DNA of 64,000 bases from Aradus depressus (lineage: Eukaryota; Arthropoda; Insecta; Hemiptera; Aradidae), in contig OY759218.1 of the NCBI GenBank assembly GCA_963662175.1, positions 8,114,001 through 8,178,000 on the forward strand, given 5' to 3'. The position numbers were made by a program, and so were the translations under genes. Positions 10,539-21,803 of the stretch are shown here, one piece after another (position 1 is the first letter of the stretch; each line of letters starts with the position of its first letter). Under the pieces are notes generated by a model. The model was not told where the DNA came from. It did no database searches and saw only the letters and a list, made by a program, of their open reading frames with translations.

Positions 10539-10856
10539 CAGAGATGGGCGTATTTTTATTCGTGAATACGAATATTATTCACAGAACCTTATTTGTGAAT
10601 ACGAATATGAATTTTATTCACAGGACCCCCATCTGCGAATACGAATACAAATACATTCGTATTCGCATTTTCGAATACGAATACAATTGTATTTTCAGGT
10701 ACGAGCACATATGAATACGAATATATTCGTATTCACAGCCAAAAAATATGAATACACTCGTATTCACACCCAAAAAATGTGAATACACTGATATTCACAG
10801 TCAAAAAATATGAATACACTCGTATTCACACTCAAAAAATGTGAATACACCGATAT
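10539..10856. repeat. Palindromic GAATACGAAT motif array, possible hAT-like remnant
   Basis: Starts CAGAGATGGGC, which resembles a hAT-type terminus, then repeats GAATACGAAT and its complement ATTCGTATTC many times, ending with four copies of a unit with CAAAAAAT and GTGAATACAC. No matching right terminus is found. It truncates the transposase N-terminus. Confidence 0.6.
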
Positions 10857-10912
10857 ACTGGAGTGCCTTAAGGCTGGCCTTCGGATATCCCCCACTATTT
10901 GGGTTCGCCTCA

Positions 10913-10967
10913 AGGCCCGGCGCCTTGAGGCATGCCTTCGGATTTTCCGTTGCGTGTGGAGCCCCCT
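10913..10967 (-). repeat. Harbinger right terminal inverted repeat
   Basis: Reverse complement of 8059-8113. The duplicated TTA follows at 10968-10970. Confidence 0.92.
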
Positions 10968-12121
10968 TTAGAGCATCTTGGAAGAGGTGTAGTCTGTTTT
11001 TGGAGGAACTTGGAGGAGGTATCGTGTGTTTTGGAAGAGCGTAGAAGGAGGGTGTATGTTTAAGAAGAGCGAGGAAGAAGGTCCTGCGGAGAGTATCCCC
11101 GAGAAGATGGAAGATAGCACATTTATATGAAGGAGTGTCGTGGAAGAAGAAGAAAGAAAAATCCCGAGAAGTTAAATTTTATATATGGAAGGAAGAAAAG
11201 GCTGAGAAGAAAGTGACGAAGAAGGAAAGATACAAAAGAGGATATAGGATGCCGTGAGTTGCCAGATATTTTATAATCCATATTTATAACCATATAGTTT
11301 GTTGTCATTTGCCAAGAGTACATTTTTTTGTCTAAATTAACTTATAAGAGGTTTATTTCATCTATTGTAAAAAAATTATTTTGTTCACTAACCCATTAAC
11401 CTTTTTTTTTTAAATCATTTACAAAAAAAGAAAATAAAAATATATAACTTATAAAACATTGTGATTTAAAAATTTAGTTATCATTTTCCTTTATTTTCAC
11501 CAAAGCACTCTAAATAAGAAAAAAGATGCCACCCCTGTTTTTTTAGATTTATAAATTAAAGTAGGAAACTAATCAATTCAATGAATAATTAGCTGTCTCA
11601 ATATATATAATATTATTTCTATTCGAAAATTCCAAAGTCGACAGAAACTGAGATAATGCCATATATTTGTCATATGAAACTGGTCTAACATCTGAATAAA
11701 TGCTTTCTATATAACTTGTATATTCGCATATTGTCAATGACATGACAATACCTCCTTAACTTATGTATTTATAATCAAGGTAGCAAAACTATTTTATTTT
11801 TATGCATTTGCGCAAGCGTCGGAATCCTACTATGTAAAAACATTCAGAAGTCGTATGTCAGTGAATTACCTTCTTCTGTCTCGAATATTATTCAAAATAC
11901 TTATGCTGTAAATCTATCTACATGTTTTGATTAATTAAATAAAATCTTGAAATTTTTTTCAACACACGTCCTGTCATTCCTTTAAAAAATAATTAATTTC
12001 TTACAGAAGGGATTTAATTAAGTTTCTATTTTCTACTGTTAAATTGTTGTAACAGAAGAATAGAAGGTTTTCTCACACTACTTCTGCATGCAATTGTAAT
12101 GTCCAACTTTCTTTTGTGCAG

Positions 12122-12239
12122 ATCTATGATCCTGAGTCAGAGGATTAACGATAATGACCATCGCGATGGATTCACCAAGTGGCCATTTATGACAACTCAC
12201 ACTTGGGGAGAATATCCCCAGGGAAAATGGATTTTGGAG
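12122..12239 (+). CDS. PCSK2/amon: PC2, second P-domain exon
   Basis: Continues the P domain: after the split Arg it reads SMILSQRINDNDHRDGFTKW and then PFMTTHTWGE, the most conserved block of the convertase P domain. Acceptor tgtgcag and donor GAG|gtaatt are clean. It ends in phase 0, matching the last exon. Confidence 0.92.
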
Positions 12240-12789
12240 GTAATTTGGAAGAAAAAATTGGATGGTCTGAACTCTAATTAAAATAGCTTTAATTCTTATT
12301 TAAATTAAATAAATTTTTTTTTTTTTTTTTACAAAGAGATATTTACAACTGTATAAAAATATATACAACAAGCAAATATGCTAATACAGACATAATGGCA
12401 ATGTCAAAATGTCATGAGGGGAGAAATCACCCAGTGGTGACACTTTCCTAGTCACTGATTTTCTCTCATTTGTAACTAATCACTGTCACTGTCACTGCTG
12501 CTGCTAAGGAGGTCTCTAGGTCATTGACGCTTAAGCCGTCAAATAAAATTAACTCTAAATAAACAAACAATTTAAATGTTCTTCGAAATCCTTAAAGCTT
12601 ACATAGAAAGGTACTAACTTTAAAGAGTTCAAATAAATTTATAAACTAAATATATAATTTCTGAAGAAACAAATATTGCATTAAAATAAAACTCTAAAGA
12701 AATTTGTTATATCTGCTTTATTTATTTTCTGTTTTTTATTCAAACTTTTATTTACATCATTGTTTATAATTTAATCATATGATTTCTAG

Positions 12790-12978
12790 GTAAGTTTCGT
12801 CTCCAATGATCAACAACACACCGGTTTCATAAAAGAATGGACGTTAATGCTTCACGGAACACAGGATGCACCCTACACCGGTCTTCCAGTTTCAGACCCT
12901 CACTCAAAACTAGCTATCGTGAAGAAGGCCCATGAGGAAAGGATAACACTAAAGCATAAACGTAGCAGTCCTTATTAA
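12790..12978 (+). CDS. PCSK2/amon: PC2, last coding exon
   Basis: 63 codons including TAA. KEWTLMLHGTQDAPY is the PC2 hallmark at the end of the P domain. A short charged tail follows, with no membrane segment, as expected of granule-soluble PC2 and unlike furin, which has a transmembrane anchor. Acceptor is tttctag; the stop is at 12976-12978. Confidence 0.92.
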   Translation, partial: VSFVSNDQQHTGFIKEWTLMLHGTQDAPYTGLPVSDPHSKLAIVKKAHEERITLKHKRSSPY

Positions 12979-13064
12979 GAATAATTCATTAATCGTTACT
13001 ATATGACCTATTATTATTCTAAATGATAATCCATATTTTAATTCACGCTGTTAAAAAGTAAAAT

Positions 13065-13076
13065 AATAAAAATAAA
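13065..13076 (+). terminator. Tandem AATAAA polyadenylation signals of PC2
   Basis: Two adjacent AATAAA hexamers begin 87 nt after the PC2 stop. Position fits a short 3' UTR; the cleavage site is not determined. Confidence 0.55.
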
Positions 13077-13156
13077 AAGTAGATTTTATTTTTTAAAACA
13101 ATTTTAAGTTTATGTACTACGTAAATTTTAGCGGAAAATTATTATAATTATATATA

Positions 13157-13182
13157 GGTAGAAAAACGTTAGTTTTTCTACC
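13157..13182. other. Perfect 11-bp hairpin downstream of PC2
   Basis: GGTAGAAAAAC, loop GTTA, GTTTTTCTACC. It lies about 180 nt after the PC2 stop, beyond the tandem AATAAA. Confidence 0.7.
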
Positions 13183-16100
13183 TTCAGTGAGAATTAGCAC
13201 AAATATATACAATTCTGTTATTCAAAACTTATGATTTTCTTACTATAATGCGTTTTAAAGAAAAGAATTTATTAGGAATATATTATGCTAGAAAAAAAAA
13301 AAAATTTTTAAATAATTGGCTAATATAAGTCGGTTAGTACAAATAGATTTTATTATTATTAATCAAATATAGAAATAATGAAATGCTATTTATCTACTGT
13401 TAGTCATTTTTTTCTGCTTAAAATATTCTAGTTTTATACACATAGAGTATTACTCACATATTTACAAGAAATAATATACGATAGGGATTCAGAATATTAG
13501 TCTCAGATACATTTATTAATTTTGTTTTAGAAGTCACCTTACTTAATTTCTTCATTTATAAAAACTAGTCAGTTGTCAGTTACGAGTAAAATGCTTCAAA
13601 TAACTTGTTCTTAACTATTATTATTTTCAATACATATTTTCGCTTCGAACGCATGGAAAAAAAAATGTAACATTGCTATTTTTGCTTGACTTTAAATCTA
13701 AGACAGGTAGGGGACAGTAACGGTTAAACATTTGCTATCTCAATTTATCACGTATTATTTTCTTCTTTCCTTCGTTAATAGTTACAAATTCTCGTGGCAA
13801 TTTATTGAGTTTTGTTGATGATTATTCTAAAGTCCAGAAATATTAAAAATCATGGAACTGCTCCATCTTTACTATTTCTTGAAAATGTACAACAATAGAC
13901 CGTATTTACAATACAAAATAAAAATGTAAATACCCAGATATATATTGTTAAGAACTAGTTATTTAAATGTTAAAATAAGATGTCACTAACTTCTCTAAAA
14001 TATTTTGGATATCATAATTTCAGCAAAATAATCTGCATGATTCGCTGGTAGAACATGTAGGTTTAGCATTTAAATTTGAAAATATGGTATCCCTCTAAAA
14101 CATAAATTTAAATATTTTTTTTTTCAATATTTACTCTAAAATAAAAGCGTCTGTTTGATACAGAAGTTTATCTAAATGCGTTTTTTTAAGCCGCATTACT
14201 CTGGGACAATGATTCTGATATCATATAAATTTACATTGATACACCTGAAAATATTATTACAGAATCATATGATTCATTATATCGAATTATCTGCCACTGT
14301 CAAAAGAAATTTTGGATTAAAACACTTAATCATTAATACAGTTAGCATTGAGCATGAGTAAACTGATAAGTAGTGTTTTTATTTTATTTATTTATATTTT
14401 TAAACTATTTTTGACACCTAAGACGTGTCAGATCTTATCACTGAAGTAAGTGTACGTTTTAATTTATTTTGTTGATGAATGATGACAATGAATTATTAGC
14501 GCCTTTCCTAAGCAAGAAAAAAAAAAAGTTCACTTTTAAATCAATATTTTCTGAAGTTGCCTCTTTAAAAAAAGCTAGTTGGCCTGATCTAGCGTTTTTT
14601 TTTAATGAACAATAATATTTCATTCATAGTCATTGCTTTTAAATTTAATGTATATATTTCTTTTTTGTTAAGTTCTAAGAAACTTTTCGAGTCGACCATC
14701 CTCGACCACTGTAAATTAAGTTAGGGACCGTTAGTGATGTAGAATGAATGTTACCTATGAAATTTCGATTATGTAAATATTAGCCCTCACATGTATTTCA
14801 TTTACTTTTCTCTCTGTCTCACTACACATTTTACATTAATAGATTTCTGTTATTATTTTCTATATTACCATTATAATATAATATATAATCTTCAAATACA
14901 CGTAACACATCGATAATAACGTAAACTTTTCAAGATGATATATTGGAGTAAAGTTGAAAGTTAGATGAGTTCTCATTTTAAAACCCTCAGGTTTAAGAAA
15001 AGAACTTCGACTGGAAAAACTCTAAGCGTTGGGATAGTTCAAACAACTTTTTTCTTCTGTTTACTTACTCTTCCTGAAGATGCTTCGCAATAGTTGACGA
15101 TTGGGCGAGTTCAGGGTCTGGATTGCTTTGTTTGGCTGCACCCCAAAGCTCAAGTCAGTTTTGGTATTGTACTGTGTCAGTATTCTATTGTATTATTTAA
15201 GTAGCCAAGAGATTCGTTTAATTTCCGATTCAGTTCTTGTTTCAGTTTAGTATTTGGGTTCCAGGTCAGTCTTTTGTCATTGCGCAGTCCCAGATTGAGG
15301 ACTTAGTTCTGCCAGAAGATAGACCGAGTTATCATTTGAAAGACATTTCCAAAGCATATATGATTTAGCGGGTATATCTGTCTGCATGTTGGTATCGTTT
15401 TTTATTCTAGAACGAATTAAAGTTCGATCGCACAGACGACGTTTTTTTCATAATTTCTTACTAGTTTTCTAATTATTTAAAATAGCGAATATAATTATTT
15501 GTAGATTGTATGGGGACGGTATTTTTTCTGGGTATTCATTTCCCTAAAAAGCAAGAATATAACTGACTTGTAAAATGGATGACTCTCAGTAAGGCTCCAC
15601 TCAGCAACTTAGGTTAATTCTATATGCCATACTATGCCAGGACACTTATAACCTGTGGGGTTAACATTTGGGTAACGCGCATGATTCTTATAGCTGGTGG
15701 GGTTGACATATGGACATGAAACATGCGAGCCTCTCTTATAGCCTACCTAGATTGTTGATTGCTTTCTTTATTTCGCCCTGCCATTTCCTCTAGCTTATCT
15801 TAAACAGTATACTAGACCTTTTGTAAATATCATGACCATTATTTTTGTAACATGGATTGTTACAAAACAATCAATACATTGTTCAAAAGTATTTTACTGT
15901 TTTTATTTTCCACAAAATACAACTATTTTCTCAGGCTAAAACGGCCGTAATTATTTTTGTTTACTGGGAACATTCTTACAGGAATAATTTTAAAGAGTTG
16001 AGACTTATGGAAAAAAAGTAGTACAATGTTTTAAATAATTTAGTCAAAAATCTCGAAATCGATTTACTTGGCCGAAGTTTTTGAGTCTTTTGCTGTTAGT

Positions 16101-16378
16101 TCATAAGTTTGTTGTGGATCCTTTCTGGGAATAGGAAAACAGAATAAAATAAATAAAGTTCATTAACACACATTTGCTTAATAGTTTATTAAACACTTGC
16201 ATTGATATGATGAGGGATTTGAAAAACTCTTGTCGTATTCTACGCTATTCTAATATTTTGAATATATGTGAAATGGTAGCTCTAATTCGCCAACTTTGAA
16301 AACACTAAATGTTAAATTGTATTTAAATATTACAGCACGCTTTTTGTTATGTAACTAAACATGAATTTCACAACCAGT
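13183..16378. other. Intergenic AT-rich sequence, no gene recognised
   Basis: No frame with recognisable homology. A loose two-copy repeat with tggggtt blocks lies at 15640-15715. Otherwise nothing identifiable. Confidence 0.6.
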
Positions 16379-16637
16379 AACTTGTTTATTTATGATATTG
16401 TCTAATTTCACCAACTATATTTACATGGGAGTACTTTCGGTATTTCTACCATCCTCAGCCAATGCTTTTGGCTGAGGATGGTAGAAATACCGAAAGTACT
16501 CCCATGTATATATAGTTAGTGAAATTAGACTCTCAGTCTTATCTCTTATGCTTTTGGCTGAGGATGGTAGAAATACCGAAAGTACTCCCATGTATATATA
16601 GTTAGTGAAATTAGACAATATCTTCAATAAACAAGTT
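16379..16637. repeat. Foldback repeat with three arms
   Basis: Arm 1 (16379-16460) is inverted relative to arm 2 (about 16470-16530) and arm 3 (about 16557-16637). The arms carry gtctaatttcac, gggagtactttcggtatttc and taccatcctcagcc, and are nearly identical over about 60 bp; arms 1 and 3 pair over about 80 bp to AACTTGTTTATT / ACAAGTT. Related sequence occurs at 27705-27840 and 56517-56740. Confidence 0.85.
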
Positions 16638-18092
16638 TTTTTATTTTTTCAAGTCCATTTGAATTATTTCACAATATCTCTGCAATAATGTCAGTTTTCA
16701 TTACCTATTATTGGTAAGTGGTATCAGAAAATGAGATTTGTTGTTGTATTATGCAATAAGGCCTAAATTGCTTGATATGACAATATATTCGTTTTCAAAA
16801 AAAAAATTATGAAATGCTGTAATTAATACTAAAAGGTCATACTTATTTCTAATCTATAAAGAACCTACTGCATTTTGATTATAATTTCAAATTTACTTGA
16901 ATGTATTTTCATCTTCTCTTTTGCTAGAACACAGATTGAGCAGTTTATTTAGGAAAATAGAGATTTTAAAGGATTTATTTCTCAAATTATTACAACTTGA
17001 ATGAATAATATCAAAATTAATAACTTTAAAGTTTATTTTTTTAGGAGATAATTGCATGCTCTTGCTGTTCTAAACTGGAGTCCACATTCTTCTCCCTGGA
17101 ATTGGAATAAAGACATGCTTCGCTCGCCGGAGCATTGTAGGCTGCTGCCTAGGGTATGCGGCAAAAATTTTATTTTTCTATTTGCAAACTCAAAGGACCC
17201 CTTACTGAGGACTCAGTTCATGCCAAAATATTTTCCATACAAATGAGTGACAGAGACCAAAATAAGAACGCAAAACGCCTGTATTATAATTTCAGAGCGG
17301 AGAAAGCACCCTTTAGTTTCGGATAATAAAAGAAATAGGTACAATTTTTCTAAAAAAAAATAAATATGCATTCGAATAGTAATTATTTGAAAAATGAAAG
17401 CCTTATTAAAGCATCAATTTTTGTAGTTCGGGTGATACAAATACCATTTCTTTTCTTTTGCACTAAACCCGCTGTATCTCCTAAACGAAATACCGCAACA
17501 TCCCAAATCTTTTTGGGAGAATGAATAGACAAAATTGGCTCCCGTCTACAATTTAGATAAATATATCAGGCATGCTGTCAGACCTACTAAATCAATGTTT
17601 GAGCCAAATTGGAAAATCATTTTATTATTCGTTTATTTTTTTCGGATTTACAATTATTTATTTTATTTTAAAAAAGAGCATCCACGACTTTCTCTTTAGG
17701 CCTGATGATACACTATTTTTTTTTTTTTTAATAAATAAATGTAAATATACTTTTATATTATTATTTTTTATTTCCTTTTCAGAATAAGATGTGATTCTAT
17801 TTCTAAAATCTGTTTCAACCGGTTTATTATTTATATTTTGAAAATTAGGGTCCAACATTAGATTTATTTAGAACATGTGATATTTTTATAGATAAATGAA
17901 ATTGTTACCATGTTTTTTATTTTTTTTATATATTTTTGAAAGGAATGAGTGTACTGTACTCTTGAGTTAAAATAAAAATTGTATATCCCTAGTCTAAATT
18001 ATTTAAATGTAACTGCAACCCGTTCATCATATCAACTGAAAAAAAATTGATGTAAATTTAGGAATAATCAACTATTTAAAATCTATCGTAAT
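16638..18092. other. Intergenic, no gene recognised
   Basis: AT-rich. A less AT-rich block at 17045-17250 shows no recognisable protein. No RNA gene seen. Confidence 0.55.
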
Positions 18093-18724
18093 GAGAATGT
18101 TCCCAACATTTTAATTATTTATACATTTTATTTATTATTTTATTTATATCTCGTTATTGTACATATATTACAATAATAAATAATTCAACAGGGTCTTTTA
18201 ATTTTTTTAGTACATCACTTTATTTATAAATACATACCATAATTTCATATCCATTATTTTTTAAGAACAAGACCCTGGGGGTACATTCCAGTCATCGGTG
18301 AAACACCAATATACGGCAATATACTTCCAACTTGAATTAAAGTATTTGTAATAATTACGTTTCTGCTCTCCCTCGCCTCATCAAACAGTTCCGTTTATTA
18401 TAAAGGACCCTCTTAAATAAACTCACAAAGATCTTCTCAAGCAAAGAATGATTAAATTGTATTTGTATAAGTTCTCCAATTTTGATTTTTTATTAAATTT
18501 TTTTCGGCCCAGGAAATATATTTCTGAGATTTAGTACTTACATATTTTCAGTACAAAAAGAGTTGACATTTGATCGATTTTTTTTCGTTACTAGACTGGA
18601 TACCAAGAGACCAGTAAACTGTTTAACAGGCTCCTCCTTATTTTATAGAGAGAAATTATGATTTCTCAAAATAAAATATAGTAATTCTAGCTGATAACCT
18701 AGATAACTCTTCATAACCTTCTCA

Positions 18725-18766
18725 TAGAAATAAAAGACGTTGTCTTCCCATTGTTTTATTTTTGAC
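18725..18766 (-). mobile_element. Penelope-like fragment (3' region)
   Basis: Reverse complement matches 10133-10172 closely (shared gacgttgtcttccca). It ends a few nucleotides 3' of the predicted hammerhead cleavage point. Confidence 0.7.
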
Positions 18767-18936
18767 CTGGTATTGTGATCCAATGCCTACCAGAGAATCT
18801 CCTGGTACCACTTCTTGATCGACTACAGACGGTTCACAGTTCCGCTCACTTCGCTAGAGAATGGTTAGATCTGGCTGAATCTTCGTTAAGAACTGTTGTC
18901 GCCAAGGAAGCGTTACAGTGGCGCAAAAACAAACAG
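18767..18936 (+). pseudogene. Duplicate of LRRC49-like exon 4 (3' part)
   Basis: Reads IQCLPENLLVPLLDRLQ and ESSLRTVVAKEALQWRKNKQ in frame, followed by the same gtatatgtatat donor as the parental exon at 61060-61275. One in-frame 3-bp difference exists (HFA for QP). The first third of the exon and its acceptor are missing and no partner exons are nearby, so it is a gene fragment. Confidence 0.85.
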
Positions 18937-19036
18937 GTATATGTATATTCCATGTCAAATCAGCCAATGTTTGAACCTTGATCTCTCAGCATTTACAAAA
19001 AGTAAAAAGTTTAGGATTTTTGAGGGATCGTTTCAG

Positions 19037-20630
19037 AGATATGAGCTTACAAAAAGGAGGGATAAGCAACATTGGAATGTTTTGTATGCTTAAATTACTG
19101 TATTTAAAATTTTTCTGATTAATAATTTTTGTACAAAATTTGAAAAACACCAGAATAAGCGCTTTCGTATAGGTTATAAATCATTCTATATATACATATA
19201 TAGGAATATGAGACCTTAGGTGGGCCTGATCCTGCTCAAGGATTGCTGCTTTGCAATACCTGAAAAAAATTGTAATATGTAGGTATAAGTATCTAAATAA
19301 TCTTGAAGTCGAATTAGAAAGATACACATTAGACTACATTCATTATTTAGAACCGACGGTTTAACTGCTCATATAACCGAATTTCAGTTATAAATTTAGG
19401 TGTTAAATGCCGGTTTAACTGGGTTTAACCTAATTTTTATATCATTTATGTGACAAAGGTTTTATTTTATATAACCGAGTTCATGTTATGTTAAGGAAAA
19501 TTAATATAAAAGTTTGAAAAAATTTGGTACTTAAAATAAAAAACTCGATTTTATTGTTGTTTTTGATTTTTGTAATTTTATTCTCGTAAGGTTATATTTT
19601 CATAAGGTTAAAATTTGAAAATAACTTGCTGCATCATTCTTGCATTTATTTTCATATTTTGTAAATATAAAATATGAAAATGTCTGCTGAAAATAAAATT
19701 AGTAAAAGAAAAATAATCAAGGAAGTAAAATTTGGGGAAGATGGAAAAGATATAGTGTTGATAAGCACTATATTATATTATTATTATATATTATCAATGA
19801 CTAATAATTGAAATGAATTGTTTTTTGTCTTCTAGGTACAAAAGGCTTCAAATAAAACACTTACTTATTTTTGGAACTCCAGATACTCTACGTCTATTGA
19901 AATGCACTTAAAATTTGTTTTTCTGTTGTTCAACTTTTTACAAACAGGAAATTTAACAACGATTGAAGTAGATTTTCCGTCAACGCTATATGTACACAAC
20001 ATATATGTTCACACATTAACAGGTTAGGACAGAAGGGTCCAATATGGCGGACGAGAATATTTATCTTTTCTAGTACCCAATCCCGGCTAGCAATACAGAG
20101 TTGTAATGTTCATGGTGGCAGTGGCCACATGAAACTCTCAGCTCAGTTTTATGATGTTGAACAGAGAGAACAAAATAATGATCAAGATATTATTTGAACA
20201 TTAAAATTTAATAAGTAAATTATAATTCATTTTAGGTACTTAATGATTATTTTGAGTTTGATGTTATTATGAAACATTGATGCGCAAAAACGCGGTAGAA
20301 GGTAACTGTTCTGTTGTCCGGATGTTGATACTTGTTGTGTTACTTATTTTTGCTTTTATTAAGGTCAATTTCTTACAGTAGTAATCAGTTATTAACAATT
20401 TTAGGTAATAATATTGATGTATAAAACTCGTTAAGTATAAATTGAGTATATTTGTTATTCTAATTGCTGATGTAAGTTATGAAAGTATACCATTTTCAAA
20501 TTATTTTACATTTTATTTAAAGCATCATACATTGAGTGGATCACTCCTACCAAAAAATATTATCATATCAAAACACCAGCATCTTCATATTAAAAAATAT
20601 TATATTTTTCCTTTGACCTCAAGGGATCAA
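19037..20630 (+). promoter_or_regulatory. Dicer upstream region with YY1-like ATGGCGG element
   Basis: AT-rich; no gene recognised. CAATATGGCGGACG at about 20040-20054 contains ATGGCGG, the core of the YY1-type element common near animal start sites; it would also open a 10-codon upstream frame. The reading frame of Dicer exon 1 stays open upstream to 20442, but that stretch has no Dicer similarity and is more likely 5' UTR or intron. Transcription start is not determined. Confidence 0.35.
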
Positions 20631-20806
20631 ATGGCTTCAATCATGCTATCGGATCAGGAAAAGGAAGACATCGAGCCTAGGGAGTATCAAGTTGAAGTTT
20701 TTGAAGAGGCACAAAAAAATAATATAATTGTTTTTATGCCGACGGGATCAGGCAAAACATTTATTGCAGCGATGTTGATTAAACATAAATCTAAGGATGT
20801 GGAAAA
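20631..20806 (+). CDS. Dcr-2-like: Dicer exon 1 (aa 1-59)
   Basis: Walker A motif [10 protein letters not shown] at residues 35-44, preceded by the Q-motif-like [13 protein letters not shown] 20631 is chosen as the first Met close to the conserved PREYQ; Met5 is an alternative. Donor gtaagt. Confidence 0.9.
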
Positions 20807-21772
20807 GTAAGTTTCCTTTATTTGGAAGTATTTTATTCATGTGTCTCGTAAAACAATACCATTTAGGAACAATTACTCTTTGGCATAATGTTTTTTTTTT
20901 ATACTTACTATATAATATTGGCTTTCAGTATCAAAGGTATCATTTTTTGTTCAAATTTACGTACACACTTATTTAAATTCGATGTTCTTAAAAAGCATAC
21001 TGCAAGATTCCCGATATCTGCCGTTTTAACTAGTGCCGTTCACAGGTATGCACGAGTTGATTAAATTGTGTATTTTTGAAGCTCAATTTTTAAAATGAAT
21101 TAACGACTTGCGCTTTCTGAATCAAATACCAAAACAAGCTCTTATTCGCCGGTAGGTCAGTGGTATGCATGCTCGCTTACTGATCTCAAGATCGCGGGTT
21201 CAAAACCCGGATTAGTTCATTTTATCTGTGAGGTAAAAAAAAGACTTGGAGCACGCCTTCCGTTAAGCGATGGTCCCGAGCCTATACGATGTCTGGTACT
21301 CGTTAATGACCCCTAACCTCGATCAATAACAATTTAGTGTAGGCAAAATTTAGGACTCCCATAGTAGAGTAGAGGGCTCATGTCCACCAGAGTGACGAAT
21401 AGTAGGCGATATGACCTCATCGTTAAAATTGTTCATAACTGGGTACTTGATCTATATAGCTGTAGAACTGTTAGATTTTGCTTAAGCCAGGGGGTGCTTA
21501 TCTATCTATGGATAACATGTTTTTTTTTTTCTGCTTCTAAAATTTCCATTAGTTCTATAGGATTTAGAAAGAAGTAATCTTGATGTAGAGTGCTTAATGA
21601 TTCTTTATTAATTGTTTTTCTTTACTTTTCCTATACATTTATTGATTTATTTAAACACTTAACAGGCTTTCTTCTTTTCGAACCTATAGAACTAACGCAC
21701 GTTTTGGATTATTTATTTATTTCAACATCTGCTTTGAGATACAATTCTTTCATATTATTGAATAAATAATAC

Positions 21773-21803
<31 letters not shown>

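Larger units (their letters stand above)
8059..10967 (-). mobile_element. PIF/Harbinger-type DNA transposon, itself carrying insertions
   Basis: A perfect 55-bp terminal inverted repeat (8059-8113 with 10913-10967) begins AGGGGGCTCCACACGC. The flanking duplication is TTA, the 3-bp TWA target typical of PIF/Harbinger, and the empty site is visible in the 5' LTR. The inside encodes a HARBI1-like transposase on the - strand. The transposase is broken, and a Penelope-like element and an array of GAATACGAAT motifs lie within. Confidence 0.9.
862..11600 (+). mobile_element. Ty3/gypsy-type LTR retrotransposon, full length, 3' LTR split by later insertions
   Basis: The element starts TGTGACG and ends CTGTCTCA (TG...CA), has two closely similar LTRs, a primer-binding site, gag, a pol in the order PR-RT-RH-IN, and a polypurine tract. 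It sits inside an AT repeat: atat flanks both outer ends, so the target-site duplication is 4-8 bp but ambiguous. RH-before-IN order assigns Ty3/gypsy. No env-like frame is present. LTR similarity suggests a fairly recent insertion, although pol has an internal TAG and two frameshifts. Confidence 0.9.
7797..11600 (+). repeat. 3' LTR in two pieces
   Basis: Left piece 7797-8058 and right piece 10971-11600 match the 5' LTR end to end. The pieces are separated by a 2,909-bp insertion (8059-10967) and a duplicated TTA (8056-8058, 10968-10970). Confidence 0.9.
348..12121 (+). other. PC2 intron with nested transposons
   Basis: Intron of about 11.8 kb between two PC2 P-domain exons, with gtactc donor and tgcag acceptor. 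Almost all of it is one gypsy-type retrotransposon plus its own nested insertions. The remaining intron sequence (348-861 and 11601-12121) is AT-rich and shows no exon. Confidence 0.85.
18093..19036 (+). repeat. Mosaic duplicate of 57073-61375
   Basis: Collinear blocks match with a few percent difference: 18093-18373 with about 57073-57340; 18376-18633 with about 58204-58461; 18636-18665 with about 58972-59000; 18767-19036 with about 61106-61375. Segments between the blocks in the 57-61 kb region are absent here. A reverse Penelope fragment (18725-18766) sits at the last junction. Confidence 0.85.

Noticed and set aside
16421..16627. 68-codon - strand frame
   Set aside because: Arises from the foldback arms; the peptide merely repeats itself.
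20442..20630. 63-codon upstream extension of Dicer exon 1
   Set aside because: In frame, but no similarity to Dicer N-termini; the conserved start lies at 20631.
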